The notes beneath the pieces were generated by a model. That model made no database searches and was not told the origin of the DNA. It saw nothing but the letters and a program-made list of their open reading frames with translations. Shown piece by piece: positions 11,418 to 22,366 of a stretch of 64,000 bases of DNA (its first letter is position 1; each line of letters opens with the position of its first letter). The position numbers and the translations under genes are program-made. Source of the stretch: Punctularia strigosozonata HHB-11173 SS5 (Eukaryota; Basidiomycota; Agaricomycetes; Corticiales; Punctulariaceae); NCBI RefSeq assembly GCF_000264995.1, contig NW_006767447.1, positions 560,268-624,267 of the forward strand, written 5' to 3'.

Positions 11418-12303
11418 CGCAACAGGCTAATCATAATTGCACGTCCTCGATTCTCAATCGCTAGTACAGTAACAAGCAGCTGTATTCGTCGGGAAGGAGC
11501 TTGTCAAAGCATCACGTGACGGTAGTTTTGCATATCGGTCTTGACACCTCAGTCACCAGGGGGTGATTGAGGTGCGTGCGGCGGGCCACGAGCTGACCGG
11601 CGCGACGATCACAAGTCAGATCAACTCATCCAACCCTTTTCATCCGGCCTGGTTCTCAGTCTCAGCTTACTCACACCAGCGCCTGGCCAAATGGGTGTTG
11701 AATGGATCTATCTGCGTCGGTCCAGCATCCAATCTCGCAGCTGATTCGCCGTGCCAGCTATCCTTAGATGTTCGACAAGGATGCTAGACGTCGAACACAG
11801 GCACCCGCATGGTATAAATACGGCTCCTCCGATGCACTCGCCGGAAAAGCGGATGATTGTGGAGTTATACGCATACGTATGAGGTCAACCCAGCAAGTCG
11901 CAGAGTCAAGCAAGCTCGCTCACACGACGTTTCGGGCTTCAAGCCTGAACCGACAAAGCCTACTGTCATCTGGACCTGCCATTGGACTTGTCGTTTCTCG
12001 GACTGGGCTGGACGAGAAGATCATAATGTACATCTCCGACATCTGTTTTCTCTGGTACTTCATGCTGTTGTATCTCCTTGCGAGGTTACCGGGGATAGGA
12101 CCAGGCCTTCGGCCCTGATACGGATCTGGTGAAATACCAACGGTTCTCCAACGGTCTTGCTAAGCAAGTAGCTCAGCAAGACACTATTCGGCGTATACGT
12201 AGCGACCGCCGTGACCCGTTCATCCGGCCGAAGTCGATATGTATACTCGACGCACGGGCTACAGGAATTTCCAGACATTCTGCTTTGCAGTTCACATCCT
12301 AAC
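11418..12303. other. Intergenic, no supportable gene
   Basis: Only short open frames without motifs. It presumably holds the promoters of the F-box gene (leftward) and the SDR (rightward). Composition is near 50 percent GC, lower than the core block. Confidence 0.5.
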
Positions 12304-13334
12304 ATGGCACCTGTCGTTTATCTCGTCTCCGGAGCTAACCGCGGCATTGGTGAGTCTGGGCACGTAAGGCTCCCCTCGCGACGACGTGTATGCTGATGTT
12401 GAACAAGGTTTGGGTATCGTCGCCGCTCTGGTGGCTCGCGACGACGTCGCGGTCTTCGCCGGCGTGCGCGACCTATCATCCGCGGACGCGCTCAAAGATC
12501 TGGGAGCACAACATCCCGGGAAACTGCACGTCGTGCAGCTCGTTTCTGCCGACAAGCCGAACAACGAGCGCGCCATTAGTGAGATCAAGGACAAAGTCGG
12601 ACGCGCCTCGATGCGGTCATCGCTAACGCTGGTAGGCGGGGATTTACGAGCCTTTGTTACAATCACTCACGGAAGACGGCGCGCAGGTATCCTGACTTGG
12701 GCCGGCCCGAGCGCCGAAGCGCCCGCTTCTGAAGTTTCGCGTCATTTCGAGGTGAGCCGAGATGTTGGACAGGTCTTACGCCACGGGCAAGGGGCGTTCT
12801 GTAGGTCAACTCGATCGGACCTCTGGTGCTATTCCAGGCGGCCTTTCCCCTCCTGAAAGCCAGCACCGCGGATCCCACATCATATCCTCCATAGCGGGGA
12901 GCATCGCGAGGGGAACCGAGGTCCCCTTAGGTTTCCTCCCGTACGGAATGTCGAACGCCGCCGTCAACTACCTCTCGAAGAGATTACACGTCGAGTACGC
13001 CAGCGACGGGCTAGGCGAGTGGCCAGCCGTCCGGTCTTCTCACCAAGGTTGACGTAAACGCTGTTGCTCCGCAGTGTCCTTCTCCATCGCACCTGGTCCC
13101 GTCATGACAGACCTGTGTGAGTAGTATCACGATGAACGTTTCAATGGACGAACGTTGATCGCACGTCGCGCAGTCACTGGTGCTGGGGCCCTCATCGATT
13201 CCAAATCGGTTTCGCCTGATGTCCTATCCGCAGACGAGGTGGGACGACGGATCGCTAAGCTGGTCGAAGAAGCGAAGCGCGACGATGCTGGCGGGCAGTT
13301 TCTGGATCATAGCGGCAAGAAATGCCAGTGGTGA
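12304..13334 (+). pseudogene. Short-chain dehydrogenase/reductase, frameshifted
   Basis: NAD(P)-dependent SDR. The Rossmann start VYLVSGANRGIGLGIVAAL, then LDAVIANAGI, SSIAGS, YGMSNAAVNYLSKRL (YxxxK-type catalytic site) and IAPGPVMTDL are all recognisable. Exons: 12304-12349, 12408-12631, 12687-12751, 12805-13014, 13075-13116, 13174-13334. Two frame breaks interrupt it: near 12603-12611, just before LDAVIANA, and between about 12870 and 12890, just before HIISSIAGS. No splice site explains them, so this is a young pseudogene or the sequence has errors. The intron at 13015-13074 uses a GC donor (G/GCGAGT) that keeps phase. The YxxxK region is intact, so decay is recent. Confidence 0.75.
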
Positions 13335-13684
13335 GCTTTGTCAGTTTTTTGGTATGATGGTGTTGGTACGATTGTGAAGCGTGTCATGAGCTGGGAATAT
13401 GCATGTCATCGCGATCCATCACAATGTCGGTGACGGATCTCATCCTCAACTCATCCCATAAACTGGAACTGCCTAGTCCAAGTCACCGAGGCTGACGTGC
13501 TGACGGCTGCAATGTTGAGCATCTTGGCCAAATCCCCTCTAATGGGCGCTTCCTTCCCTACTGTGCGTACTCACGATTGGCGCCTATGTTGAATAGTTTT
13601 GCCTCTAGGTATGCAGCACGGCTCTCGCATGATCCATCTCTGCCTTCCCATCCCGTTTCTATGCAACTCAACCCCATCTCCGGA

Positions 13685-15363
13685 ATGTCTACACTTCTTG
13701 TATCCTCGTCGCTTGGAAAGCGCCATCGCAGTCCCAACGGCCAATTTCCCGAAGGAGAACGATCCGGAAAGCGCTCGAGAGATGAACTGGTAGACCTGCA
13801 AGCGAAAGTCAAGGATGAACCGAAAGACATCAAGTGTAATCTTTTCGGTGTGGAGCAAGGCTAATCGTCTGATCGAATGCCGTCTTGCTCATGATCACGC
13901 ACTGTCAGACGGTCTCTGGGAAGATCCCACCTACGAATCCATTCCCGGCGCGGATCCCCATCACCGTTCAGCATACCTTGGGCCGGATGCTGTCGGAGTG
14001 AAGCCGGACGTAGATGCCGAAGATGGGGAGCTCGCGATTCAATTTCAGTGTAATCACATAGAATACACGCGATGCTCAAACTGACCTCCAACATAGCTAG
14101 CCGACGTACGAAGGAAGAGATCCTCAATGCCCTCTCGCATTGTTGTAACCAAACCCGAGTCTCCTTTGTGAGCATACCCACCTCTCGTCATCTCTCCTCT
14201 TCAATTGTGGCACTAAATCGAATATAGATCTATATGCACAGAACCTTGCTGTCGCTCTTAGTACAGAAGTTAGCGCGTTCCAAGACGATGAAACGACTGA
14301 TGCCAAGCTTGTCAAGTACGTGTTTCCTCCTCTATATATGCGCCTTCTATGACACGAGGGAAGATAGGCATCTACTTCAGGTTAAGGAGTACAGCCAAGA
14401 GAGTGACTCGCAATACCTCCTCTTTTGCCTAGTTCATTATCATCGATTCCAAACGTGGCTGTTGTCTGTGCGTACATAATGGACATCTTCGTCGACCAGG
14501 TACTGAATTCGAACCGACTTTAGTTGAGCTTTCAACTTGGGCTCGGACAGCTCTCATCAAGGCTTCGGCCACTGAGGACGAACTTCAAGTCATTCGCCGC
14601 ATATCCACCGTAATCAGATCCCAAGAGTGGCATAGGGCCGTAAACGCGCTTCGTGAAAACGAGGCGGACTCCTTCCTCAACTTGCTCCAAGAGGTGCGCT
14701 TCTCCACACACAATCACTGAGTGATGCCGGCCCCATGTTTGCGCAAGTTTTTGTATCGCTCCGGACCGTTCTCTCACATTGATAATGTGAATGAGGGGTG
14801 AGACAGTACGGTCGGCTTCATCAGCTCACGAAAACCGTCGAGCTGCTTGGCACGCTGTCGACTGCACGAGTGGCGTACGTGCAGCGCAGCAACCGGCTGT
14901 TCCGCTACCGGGACCTCGTCGGCAATATACCTACCTACCTACCTACCGCGTGTCCCGATTACTCTGACCTTCGGCGGACTGTTTGCGAGATGCTTCGTAC
15001 ACTTTCTGACGAGAGCGGCGTCATACCGTCATCCCTCTTATGAGGACCGGCCCGTGGTATTGAAACGCTTACGCATATTCGATGATACCTTCAATCCCGA
15101 AGCCCGTCAGAAGGTCAGCATTCGACTGTTGCTGTGTAGATCCTTCGTTTGCTTATGCTCGTGATGCGCACGCCAGATGCTTTGTCGAGAGGCACTTGCA
15201 TGGTGTCAGCTCCGGCATCCGTGTATCGTTCCATTCCTCGGATTGTTTCAAGATTGCGATCTAAGAGGTACCGCGTGCATGATATCTCCTTGTATGCGGG
15301 GTGGAACTCTCTCCACACATGCAGAGCTGTGATGACACGTACCTCCTCGAGTTTGAGCGAGCG
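13685..15363 (+). pseudogene. Agaricomycete-type protein kinase, broken
   Basis: Remnants of a cytosolic protein kinase of the Tyr-kinase-like kind common in mushrooms. In order: a basic start (MSTLLVSSSLGKRHRSP, 13685); a regulatory helical part (STWARTALIKASATEDELQ and ENEADSFLNLLQE, to about 14695); the linker DLRRTVCEMLRTLSDESGV (about 14960-15020); RPVVLKRLRIFDDTF; and the N-lobe CREALAWCQLRHPCIVPFLG followed by CMISPCMRGG (15178-15310). The reading frame changes between pieces, the linker meets a stop, and there is no C-lobe with HRD or DFG. A CCTA-tailed repeat (14818-14947) sits between the regulatory part and the kinase domain. Joining of the earliest exons to this gene is inferred. 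Confidence 0.6.
14818..14947 (+). mobile_element. CCTA-tailed short repeat, copy A
   Basis: About 130 bp sharing a core (GCAGCAACCGG-TGTTCCGCTA--GGGACC) with copy B at 19,842 and ending in four CCTA-type units after AATATA. The shared core, tandem tetranucleotide tail and lack of coding capacity suggest the 3' end of a SINE or LINE. It lies inside the broken kinase gene. Confidence 0.6.
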
Positions 15364-15382
15364 TACATCCGCACGTACAATC

Positions 15383-16170
15383 ATGACAGATTACGCAACA
15401 CGGCACAAGGTCTACAAAAGCGGCCTCCGGGAATGGGCGCGAATGGTCAACATGTCAGGCCGACTGAGCGGCTCACAGGATCCAGCAACGCCGCAGCTCA
15501 TGCAGCAGCACGCGCACTCAATCGTGCAGCAGATGCGCGCCGCCGGTCTGCAGGAGGTGCTCATCGCGCTCATGAAACGGCATCTAACCCAGTTGCAGCA
15601 GAGCCAGCAGCAGCGGGCGCAATTTCGGAAGGAACTCAATGGCCAAGGTATGCCTCAACAGCCCCAACAGCCCAACTCCTCCATCCTCATTGCGCCTCAG
15701 CAACCACATTTTGGGCAGCCGCCGTGCCAAGCGATCATGCCGCCGTCGCAGCTTCAAGTACAGAACGCGGTCAAGATCGTGCAGAATTTCAAGTAAGATG
15801 TCATCGCCAACTGGGAACCAGCTAGGGTCCAGAAGCTGATCCTACTGGACGAGCAGAGTCTGGAATATAATCAAGTGTGTGAGCAGCTCCTCCGCATTGC
15901 CAGCTACCTGGACCCTAAACTGCCGTGGATCGCTGTCATTCTGAAGGATGAGCTCACTCTTCGCAAGCTGGTTGCCATTGTGAGTATGTTCCTACGTTCT
16001 AGTTTTCCCCGCAACGATTGAATCATGCTCGCGTAGATTCTCCTCGCACAACAGCAGAAGGTTATAATTTCCTCTGCAACGCCGAAGTACGATATCGACC
16101 TCAACACCGTGAAGTCGATGATATCGCAGGCTCAGACTGTTATCAAGCTGGCCAACACGGACAGCAGTGT
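15383..16170 (+). pseudogene. Glutamine-rich protein fragment, broken
   Basis: A Q-rich frame (HLTQLQQSQQQRAQFRKEL, then Gln/Pro repeats) runs from about 15383 to a TAA at 15794. The same frame continues after the stop with KLILLDEQSLEYNQVCEQLL and SYLDPKLPWIAVILKDELTL. A GTGAGT intron near 15980 follows, then LAQQQKVIISSATPKYDIDL (from about 16037). The continued similarity of style across the TAA suggests one gene with an in-frame stop. I do not recognise the family; composition resembles transcription co-activators. The context of neighbouring broken genes supports a pseudogene. Confidence 0.5.
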
Positions 16171-16604
16171 AGCGCGCATATTGCATGTATACGGCTGGAT
16201 ACGCGAGCGGGACGTTCCTCGATCATAGCAGCAACAAGTGTGAGCGATAGTCTTCGTGTATTTCTTGGGATGTGTAGTTGTCCTTGGGATGCCTCAGGAG
16301 GATCGTACTGGTAGTGACTGCACCACATGAACAGTAGCTTCAATCCAAGCTCCTTGTTGCGATGTGTCACCAAGATCTTATAGCGCCCACTTGACTCAAA
16401 CGACGTTCGCGCCCTGATAGCAAGGCGTTCATTGTATTCACTCCGCACGTGGTTTCCAAACAATTGTCATCATCACGACCGAGCGGGAATCCATACGATC
16501 GTATTTCATTCGTTTCATAAAGGTAGATTGTTTAGTGACGCAACATCTACACGACTTTGTGCATATCCTCATCGCCGTCCATTCACGTGGCTGCAGCTGA
16601 TCAT
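16171..16604. other. Intergenic, no gene seen
   Basis: Between the end of the Q-rich remnant and the stop of the minus-strand SDR. Only short frames without motifs. Confidence 0.5.
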
Positions 16605-17702
16605 TCATACCAGAATGGCCCCACCGTCGACGTGAAGAGTTTCCCCTGTGACATACGAACACCTCTGGTTGCGACCTGTCAGCACACGCGTATCGATGAA
16701 GATCGCAGATTCATACCAGCAAGTACAGATAAGCGTCAACCACCTGGGAGAGGAGATGCAAGACGCGGTCAGATTGATTCGTCGCAAAACAACTCGGGAC
16801 GCACCTCATCAGCATCGGCAACGTGCTTCACCGGAAGCACCGCTGTCTCGCGGTCAACCAGAGCCTTGAGCTCCTCCGCCGGCAGCTGGTTCAAGAGCTG
16901 CGCGATGTCGTATCACGGATTAGTGGTGAATATCTAACTCGAGATCGCTCCTCACCTCCGTGATGACCAAGCCCGGGCTGACGACGTTAACTCTGATCGG
17001 CGCGATCTCAACCGCCAGTCCCTTCGTGAAACGCTCGGTGGCGCCACCAACGGCGGTTACTAGCGCCCATCCCTTCGGCGGCTTTCGGGTGGCCAAGCCG
17101 ATCGTGAATGTGATGGAGGAGTCTGAGTTCTTGGGCATACGCGGGGTAGCGTACTTCCCGGCGTAAATGGGACCCGTGGTCCGCGTTGCGAATACATCTA
17201 TATCACGTGAGGGAGAGATGAACGATTCACTCGACATGCATGCAAGAGATCAAGACCGACCATGAATGTTGGCCAAATCCTGATCAGGATAGCCTAGCGG
17301 GAGGTTGTCTCCCGCCGTCCAGACTGCCGAGTGTATCAGTGCCAAACGCTCAGCGAAGGGATGAAGATGTGGAGGTCCCTACCCAAATGGTCGAACTCGG
17401 GCAACGCTTCGAAGAACTCCTTGCTGGCGCTTTCGCCGGCCCTGGCGTCGTATACGCGACCTTCCACAGACTGACCAGTGCCGAGGTCCGAAAGTTTCTT
17501 CGCGGCCGCGGCGACCCTTCCCTTATTCGAAGAGGAGACTATCACGGAGGCCCCAGCATACAAAGCGGCCTTGGCGACTGCCAACCCTTCAAGTGACCCG
17601 TTAGCATATCTGCATGCAGTGGACTAAGACTCGGTGGAACTTACCGATACCACTGGTACCACCGACGATGACGATGCGTTTGCCTTGAAGTTTGTCCTGC
17701 AT
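16605..17702 (-). CDS. Short-chain dehydrogenase/reductase, intact
   Basis: NAD(P)-dependent SDR of about 227 residues. Six exons join in phase (17702-17645, 17586-17383, 17197-16956, 16897-16805, 16743-16717, 16664-16605). Residues 7-21 form the Rossmann start with GGTSGIG at 14-20. Later blocks are GGATERFTKGLAVEIAPIRV and NVVSPGLVITE, then the usual C-terminus VTGETLHVDGGAILV. The classical YxxxK pair is not evident: the position reads RKPPKGWALV, as in an atypical SDR group that has GKGW there. The stretch before GSITF-like SSITFTIG is shorter than usual, so part of the core may be missing. Substrate unknown. Confidence 0.78.
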
Positions 17703-18835
17703 ATCGTGTAACAACAGGGATCTTATTGAGGGTAAAGGAGATGAGACCGGTCTTTTATCCAAACACATGAGATGCTCACCTCATCTCGATTGGTCATGGA
17801 TTGGTGAGACGCGATTGTCGGCAAGGAAGATGCACATCCTGAGATGAAATGAGAGTAGCACCTAGAGCGTCGAAGCCCGTGAGCAGCATCGCGGGTGCGT
17901 CGAATGAACACTAAGAAGTCCGCGAATATAGCAGCGCGTTTGTGTCCCCAAGCGGCGACGTCTGTGCGCACAGGATCCGATAGGACATGGGTGGGTCCAT
18001 GGGATGCCGGCACCATACGACTGATCGCTACTTCGTAGCCACTTATTGCACGAGCTTGCGACTGCTTCGCCTCGTGTACGTCCTGGTAAAACAGAAGCCC
18101 CTTGAATACCAGTTCCCTCACTCGATGATATGTCACCGTGCATACCGTTCGCCGTCATAGAAGCAACCCCGGGGCCCGAATGGCATGGTAACTCAAAAGT
18201 GCATCTTGCTTCCTTCACCCCCCCTTGCAATTACCCTATTGCGCGGTACCCACGAGCCTTCACCGAACATTGGCAGGTACGCCATATGCATTCGTCACGC
18301 GTCCTCAAAGTTCACGGTCCCGGCCCAGCTTCGCTGATATCTGCTCAGCTGCTCGAGCGAAGAGTGCACTGAGCAGTTGCTCTCCATGATGCGGCTATCC
18401 TGCTAATATCCCCGAGGAGTATCTATATCACGGCATATGTGAGCCAAAAATGGTTTACTCACCTGCGGTCATGATAACCATGGACGGAAAGTTGAGGTAT
18501 CGTCAATAACCTTGGAGATGGTACGCGGGGGATTGCGTGTCGAGCAAAACTCGCCCTAACGGCACGCCCAGCCGTTCAACCCACCGCCTGTAGATCAGGA
18601 AAGCGTCGATTCCACGTCTGCGTACTCATAGCGTGCTGATTGATATGCAGAGATCATCCTCGTTATGTTCGAGCCGACTTGGTGATCCCGTTTCGTGCAG
18701 GACACCTGAGGATAATCTCCCAGCGAGTTGTCGTCGCCTTTTAAGCTCCGCCCGTCCTTCCCACGCACATCCTACAAAACAACACCCTCAGGCTTGCTCG
18801 GGCTCAAACGTTTGGCACTCAGAAGCTAGCATTAG
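17703..18835. other. Intergenic, no supportable gene
   Basis: Open frames on both strands are short and without motifs. It includes the presumed promoter of the minus-strand SDR. Confidence 0.5.
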
Positions 18836-18905
18836 CGGTTAGTTTTAGGTTTTAGTTTTAGAGGTTAGTGTTAGAGGGTTAGCGTTAGAGGTTAGGACAG
18901 GTTAT
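18836..18905 (+). repeat. Telomere-like TTAG-rich minisatellite
   Basis: About 70 bp of imperfect units built on GGTTAG / GTTAGAG / TTAGGGTTAG-like words. The fungal telomere repeat is TTAGGG, so this may be an old interstitial telomeric stretch or a chance satellite. Confidence 0.55.
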
Positions 18906-18959
18906 AGTGGTGTGCCTTCGCGAGGCGTTCAAGTCAGTGAAGCGGAGACTCAATTACCA

Positions 18960-19635
18960 TGGCCGTTGATTCGGAGTCGAAAAGGATGGAGACGCTTCGA
19001 AAAGGCGACGACTCGCTGGGAGATTCACCTCAAGTGCCCCCTTTGCGTTCCCGGTGCCTTCTACCTCTGCCTCTGCCCTCCCCGCGGCCTCCGCCCATAC
19101 TGCTCCCGAGCCAACCATGGATGCTTCACTGGAAGATACACCTTCCGCGTCCCAGGACGACACGCTGCCTTCCCCCTCGACTCTTCATCGTTGCGCATCC
19201 TCGTCTGCCGTTTCGGAGTCGACGAGTGCTACGAAACGTAAAGGGAAGGCGAAGGCTACAGAGCCCAAGTCCTCGATCGCCGATACTGCACCTTCTCCGA
19301 GCGCTATGAATGAGGCCAGGCTCCTCCACCCAGGCGATGCAGCAGCTAAAGCATCTGTTCCCATACTTCTGCACGACCTCACGATCGCAACACGGTTGAC
19401 TGATGCTCATGGGGAGATCGCCGCGCTGTGCGGTGAGATCGTGAACTATACTCAAATCCTCGACGACGTCAAGACTGCGATACCTTCCTCCTCCCGCTCC
19501 TTGCCCACCGATTCTTCCCCAGATCTCGCTAGTGTATTGCCTCTCCATGCCGATCCACGACTGTTGCCGGACGTTGCGTGTTGTTATGCCCGGGTGTGCC
19601 GTTCGCTGTACGTCGTGCGGGGCCGTTTCGTGTGA
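18960..19635 (+). CDS. Unrecognised Ser/Ala-rich ORF
   Basis: An open frame at 19054-19635 (193 codons) is Ser/Pro/Ala/Asp-rich, then carries a basic patch KRKGKAKATEP and a helical segment (LLHDLTIATRLTDAHGEIAA). An ATG at 18960 opens another frame, so the true start is unknown. It lies between the telomere-like satellite and copy B of the CCTA-tailed repeat. It could be a host orphan, or a short protein of a mobile element, as the repeat starts 207 bp after its stop. No function can be given. Confidence 0.35.
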
Positions 19636-19841
19636 TCCTTTCCCCCCCACCCCCATTTTGTTTTTCCCTACAAGGGTTTTTTGCTGAGGGGTGGGTGGGT
19701 TTTTATTGCACTATCGGAAGTCCCTGTACTGACACGCGACGACGGCTGAAGTGGGCGGCCGCTAGGTAGTGTGTTGCACATAGTAGCACATACATGTACC
19801 TGGTTTACCTGCGCCAGTGCTGAAGCGGCGTGTCGGCTGTA

Positions 19842-19962
19842 TAACAGCTCACGGGGGCCGTGGATGCACTGTGTGCGCCAAGCCGCGCGTATTGACGTGC
19901 GGTGCAGCAACCGGTTGTTCCGCTATTGGGACCGCGCCGGAAATATACCTACCTACCTACCC
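19842..19962 (+). mobile_element. CCTA-tailed short repeat, copy B
   Basis: Aligns to copy A over CAGCTCACG, the GCAGCAACCGG core and the ending GGAAATATA(CCTA)n. It lies in the same orientation as the other two copies. Its last 14 bases before the tail (GCGCCGGAAATATA) are identical to those of copy C at 34,489. Confidence 0.6.
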
Positions 19963-20609
19963 GACTCAGATGCTGTTTCTCGCGACTCATCTTGTTTCGA
20001 GGAATCGAGTAACAAGACATCAACATCTCGTTGAAAAGTAAGCCAGGTTGAAGACACTATAGGCTATAGCTGGTGGTGACGTCGCTAAGCAGGAACGGCC
20101 CACATAGTTTCATGGTCCCAGCCCACGCACCGATCCACTGCATCCGCCTACCATTTGATGAAAAGGAAATTCCCTCAAATCCCATGCATTTCTTCCCAAA
20201 GCTCTTGGAAGGACCATCTGCGCGCGCGCTTATGCTGTTAGCAGAACGTAGTTGCATGCTTTGCTTGGACTGTCCGATGACTCGAATGGAGCCTTCGTTC
20301 GCCATCGCATGACAGCGAGTCCGCATTTCACGGGCGACGACGATCGTTGAACTCGAACAGAGGATTCGCCGATGGATGATATCCGATTGATTATCTGGCT
20401 CGTAGGCGTAACCCAAGCAAAGCCGCGGTGTTCAGCGGAATGTAGTGCCTTATATGTATGTCAATCCCTGAGCTCGATGATGCAGCGTATTACTGATACT
20501 CGACCAGCGAGTGGACTGGTGGGTCCGTTGCTAGTGGGTCATACATTATAAGAACATGCGTCGTCCGTCAGGGAGTCTCGCAACAGCTCCCCATCCCAAG
20601 TTTGCAACC
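19963..20609. other. Intergenic, upstream of alcohol dehydrogenase
   Basis: No motif-bearing frame. Holds the presumed promoter of the ADH gene starting at 20610. Confidence 0.5.
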
Positions 20610-22110
20610 ATGTCCTCAGTCGAATTCAAGGGCTACGCCGTCACCGACGCTAATGCCTGGGTATGTCCATTCCCGCGTTCACCCGTTACGACCTCTGTCG
20701 CTCACTATCCTCATGCCAATCAACCTTCAGAGTACCTTTAATGTTATAAACTTCGAACCCAAGAAGTTCGAAGAGACTGACGTCGAACTGACTATCACAC
20801 ACTGCGGGTGAGCGTCTCTACATGCCACTCAACTTCGATCGCAGATATTAAACGATATATGTCTTGCAGCGTCTGCGGATCTGACCTCCACACGGTTACA
20901 TCTGGGTAGGTGACTCTCTCGTCAATCTACACTCGCTGACCCCTTTACCCCCTTTCTTCAGATGGGGAGCGTTACAGACCCCTATGATCCCTGGGTATGT
21001 GTCCGATTTACACGCATGTCATAGACGACCTATCAGCTCACGCGGGTTTGACAGGCACGAAATCGTCGGCACGGTTACTCGGGTCGGATCGCAAGTGAAG
21101 GGCTTCAAGATCGGCGATAGGGCCGGCATTGGCGCCCAGATCGGCTCCTGCTACAGTTGCCGCCTTTGCAAGAACGAGAACGAGAACTATTGCGGGAAGC
21201 CGATCTGGACGTACAACGGCCAATACCCGGATGGGATCCGCACCCAGGGCGGCTACGCCAGCGCCATTCGTGCCCACGAACAGTTTGTGTTCCCCATCCC
21301 CGACGCGCTGGAATCGCAATACGCCGCTAGCATGATGTGCGGCGGGCTGACCATGTACTCGCCACTCAAGCGGTTCAACGCTGGTCCCGGAAAGAAAGTG
21401 GGCATCATCGGCATTGGTGGTTTGGTAAGATGATCTTTTTGGCGAAGCTGATGTCGTGGCTGGGGACTGATCCTTTCTCTGTCCACTCTTTTAGGGACAT
21501 TACGGCGTAATTTTCGCCAAGGCGATGGGGGCCGAAGTGTACGCCTTCACCCACGGTACGCGCAAGGTGGATGATATAAAGAAGATGGGGGCTGATCATG
21601 TTGTCGTCACGGACTCGGTGAGAACTCTTCCGACTTGCAGCTGCCAGATCATAGGGTCGCTGACGTCCACCTTCTAGGAGGGCCGCTTCGCAAAGGATCT
21701 GGAGAAGACAATCGACCTTATCATATGCACCATCGACAACTTCGATAGCATGCCGCTCAGCGCTTACCTGAGCACGCTCGGGATCCACGGACAGTTCGTC
21801 ATCGTCGGGATCCCGGACAAACCGGCTTTGAACATCACCGCATGGGACTTCAACCCGAACGGATGCTTCGTCGGAGGCACTCGCATCGGCAGCAAAGTGG
21901 AGGCCATCGAGATGCTGCAGCTTGCCGCTGACAAGAGTATCCAGCCATGGTACGTCTTGTCTTCGCGATGCCAATATCCAGTCGCGAGCTAAGAGGTGTA
22001 TGGCTTGTAGGATTGAGGTGCTGCCTATGAGCCAGGCTCAGACAGCCCTAGAACGGCTGAAGAAGAGCGACGTTCGCTATCGGTTCGTGCTCAAGCAAGA
22101 CCTCGCTTGA
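20610..22110 (+). CDS. Zinc-dependent NADP alcohol dehydrogenase, ADH6/CAD-like
   Basis: Medium-chain cytosolic dehydrogenase that reduces aromatic and aliphatic aldehydes to alcohols with NADPH in this family. Eight in-phase exons (20610-20660, 20731-20807, 20870-20905, 20962-20994, 21055-21424, 21495-21617, 21678-21949, 22011-22110) give 353 residues. Catalytic zinc ligands are C45 (CGVCGSDLHT), H67 and E68 (GHEIVG). The structural zinc site is C98, C101, C104 and C112. The nucleotide-binding GIGGLGHYG follows, split by intron 5. No breaks were seen. Its neighbours are tandem AKRs and SDRs, consistent with carbonyl metabolism. Substrate preference (cinnamyl-type or other) is inferred from family resemblance. 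Confidence 0.92.
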
Positions 22111-22366
22111 TGTGCATTCGCATCGGAGCCATAACGTATTGTACTTGATACACGATATAAAAAGCCATACATACACAATAACTATCGCGATCTTTCTTGT
22201 TTTGAGTCGTCAAGTCAGGGTGATCTCGTCGCCTTGACCTGAACTGCGATACCATACCAGAGGAGCGTCCTGGAGACGTGCATCGCAGATTCACCACGAT
22301 CCCATCCTCTTCATGTACTAATCAAGCGCTCTATATCCATAACACCGTCGCCACTAGGGCATGGAC

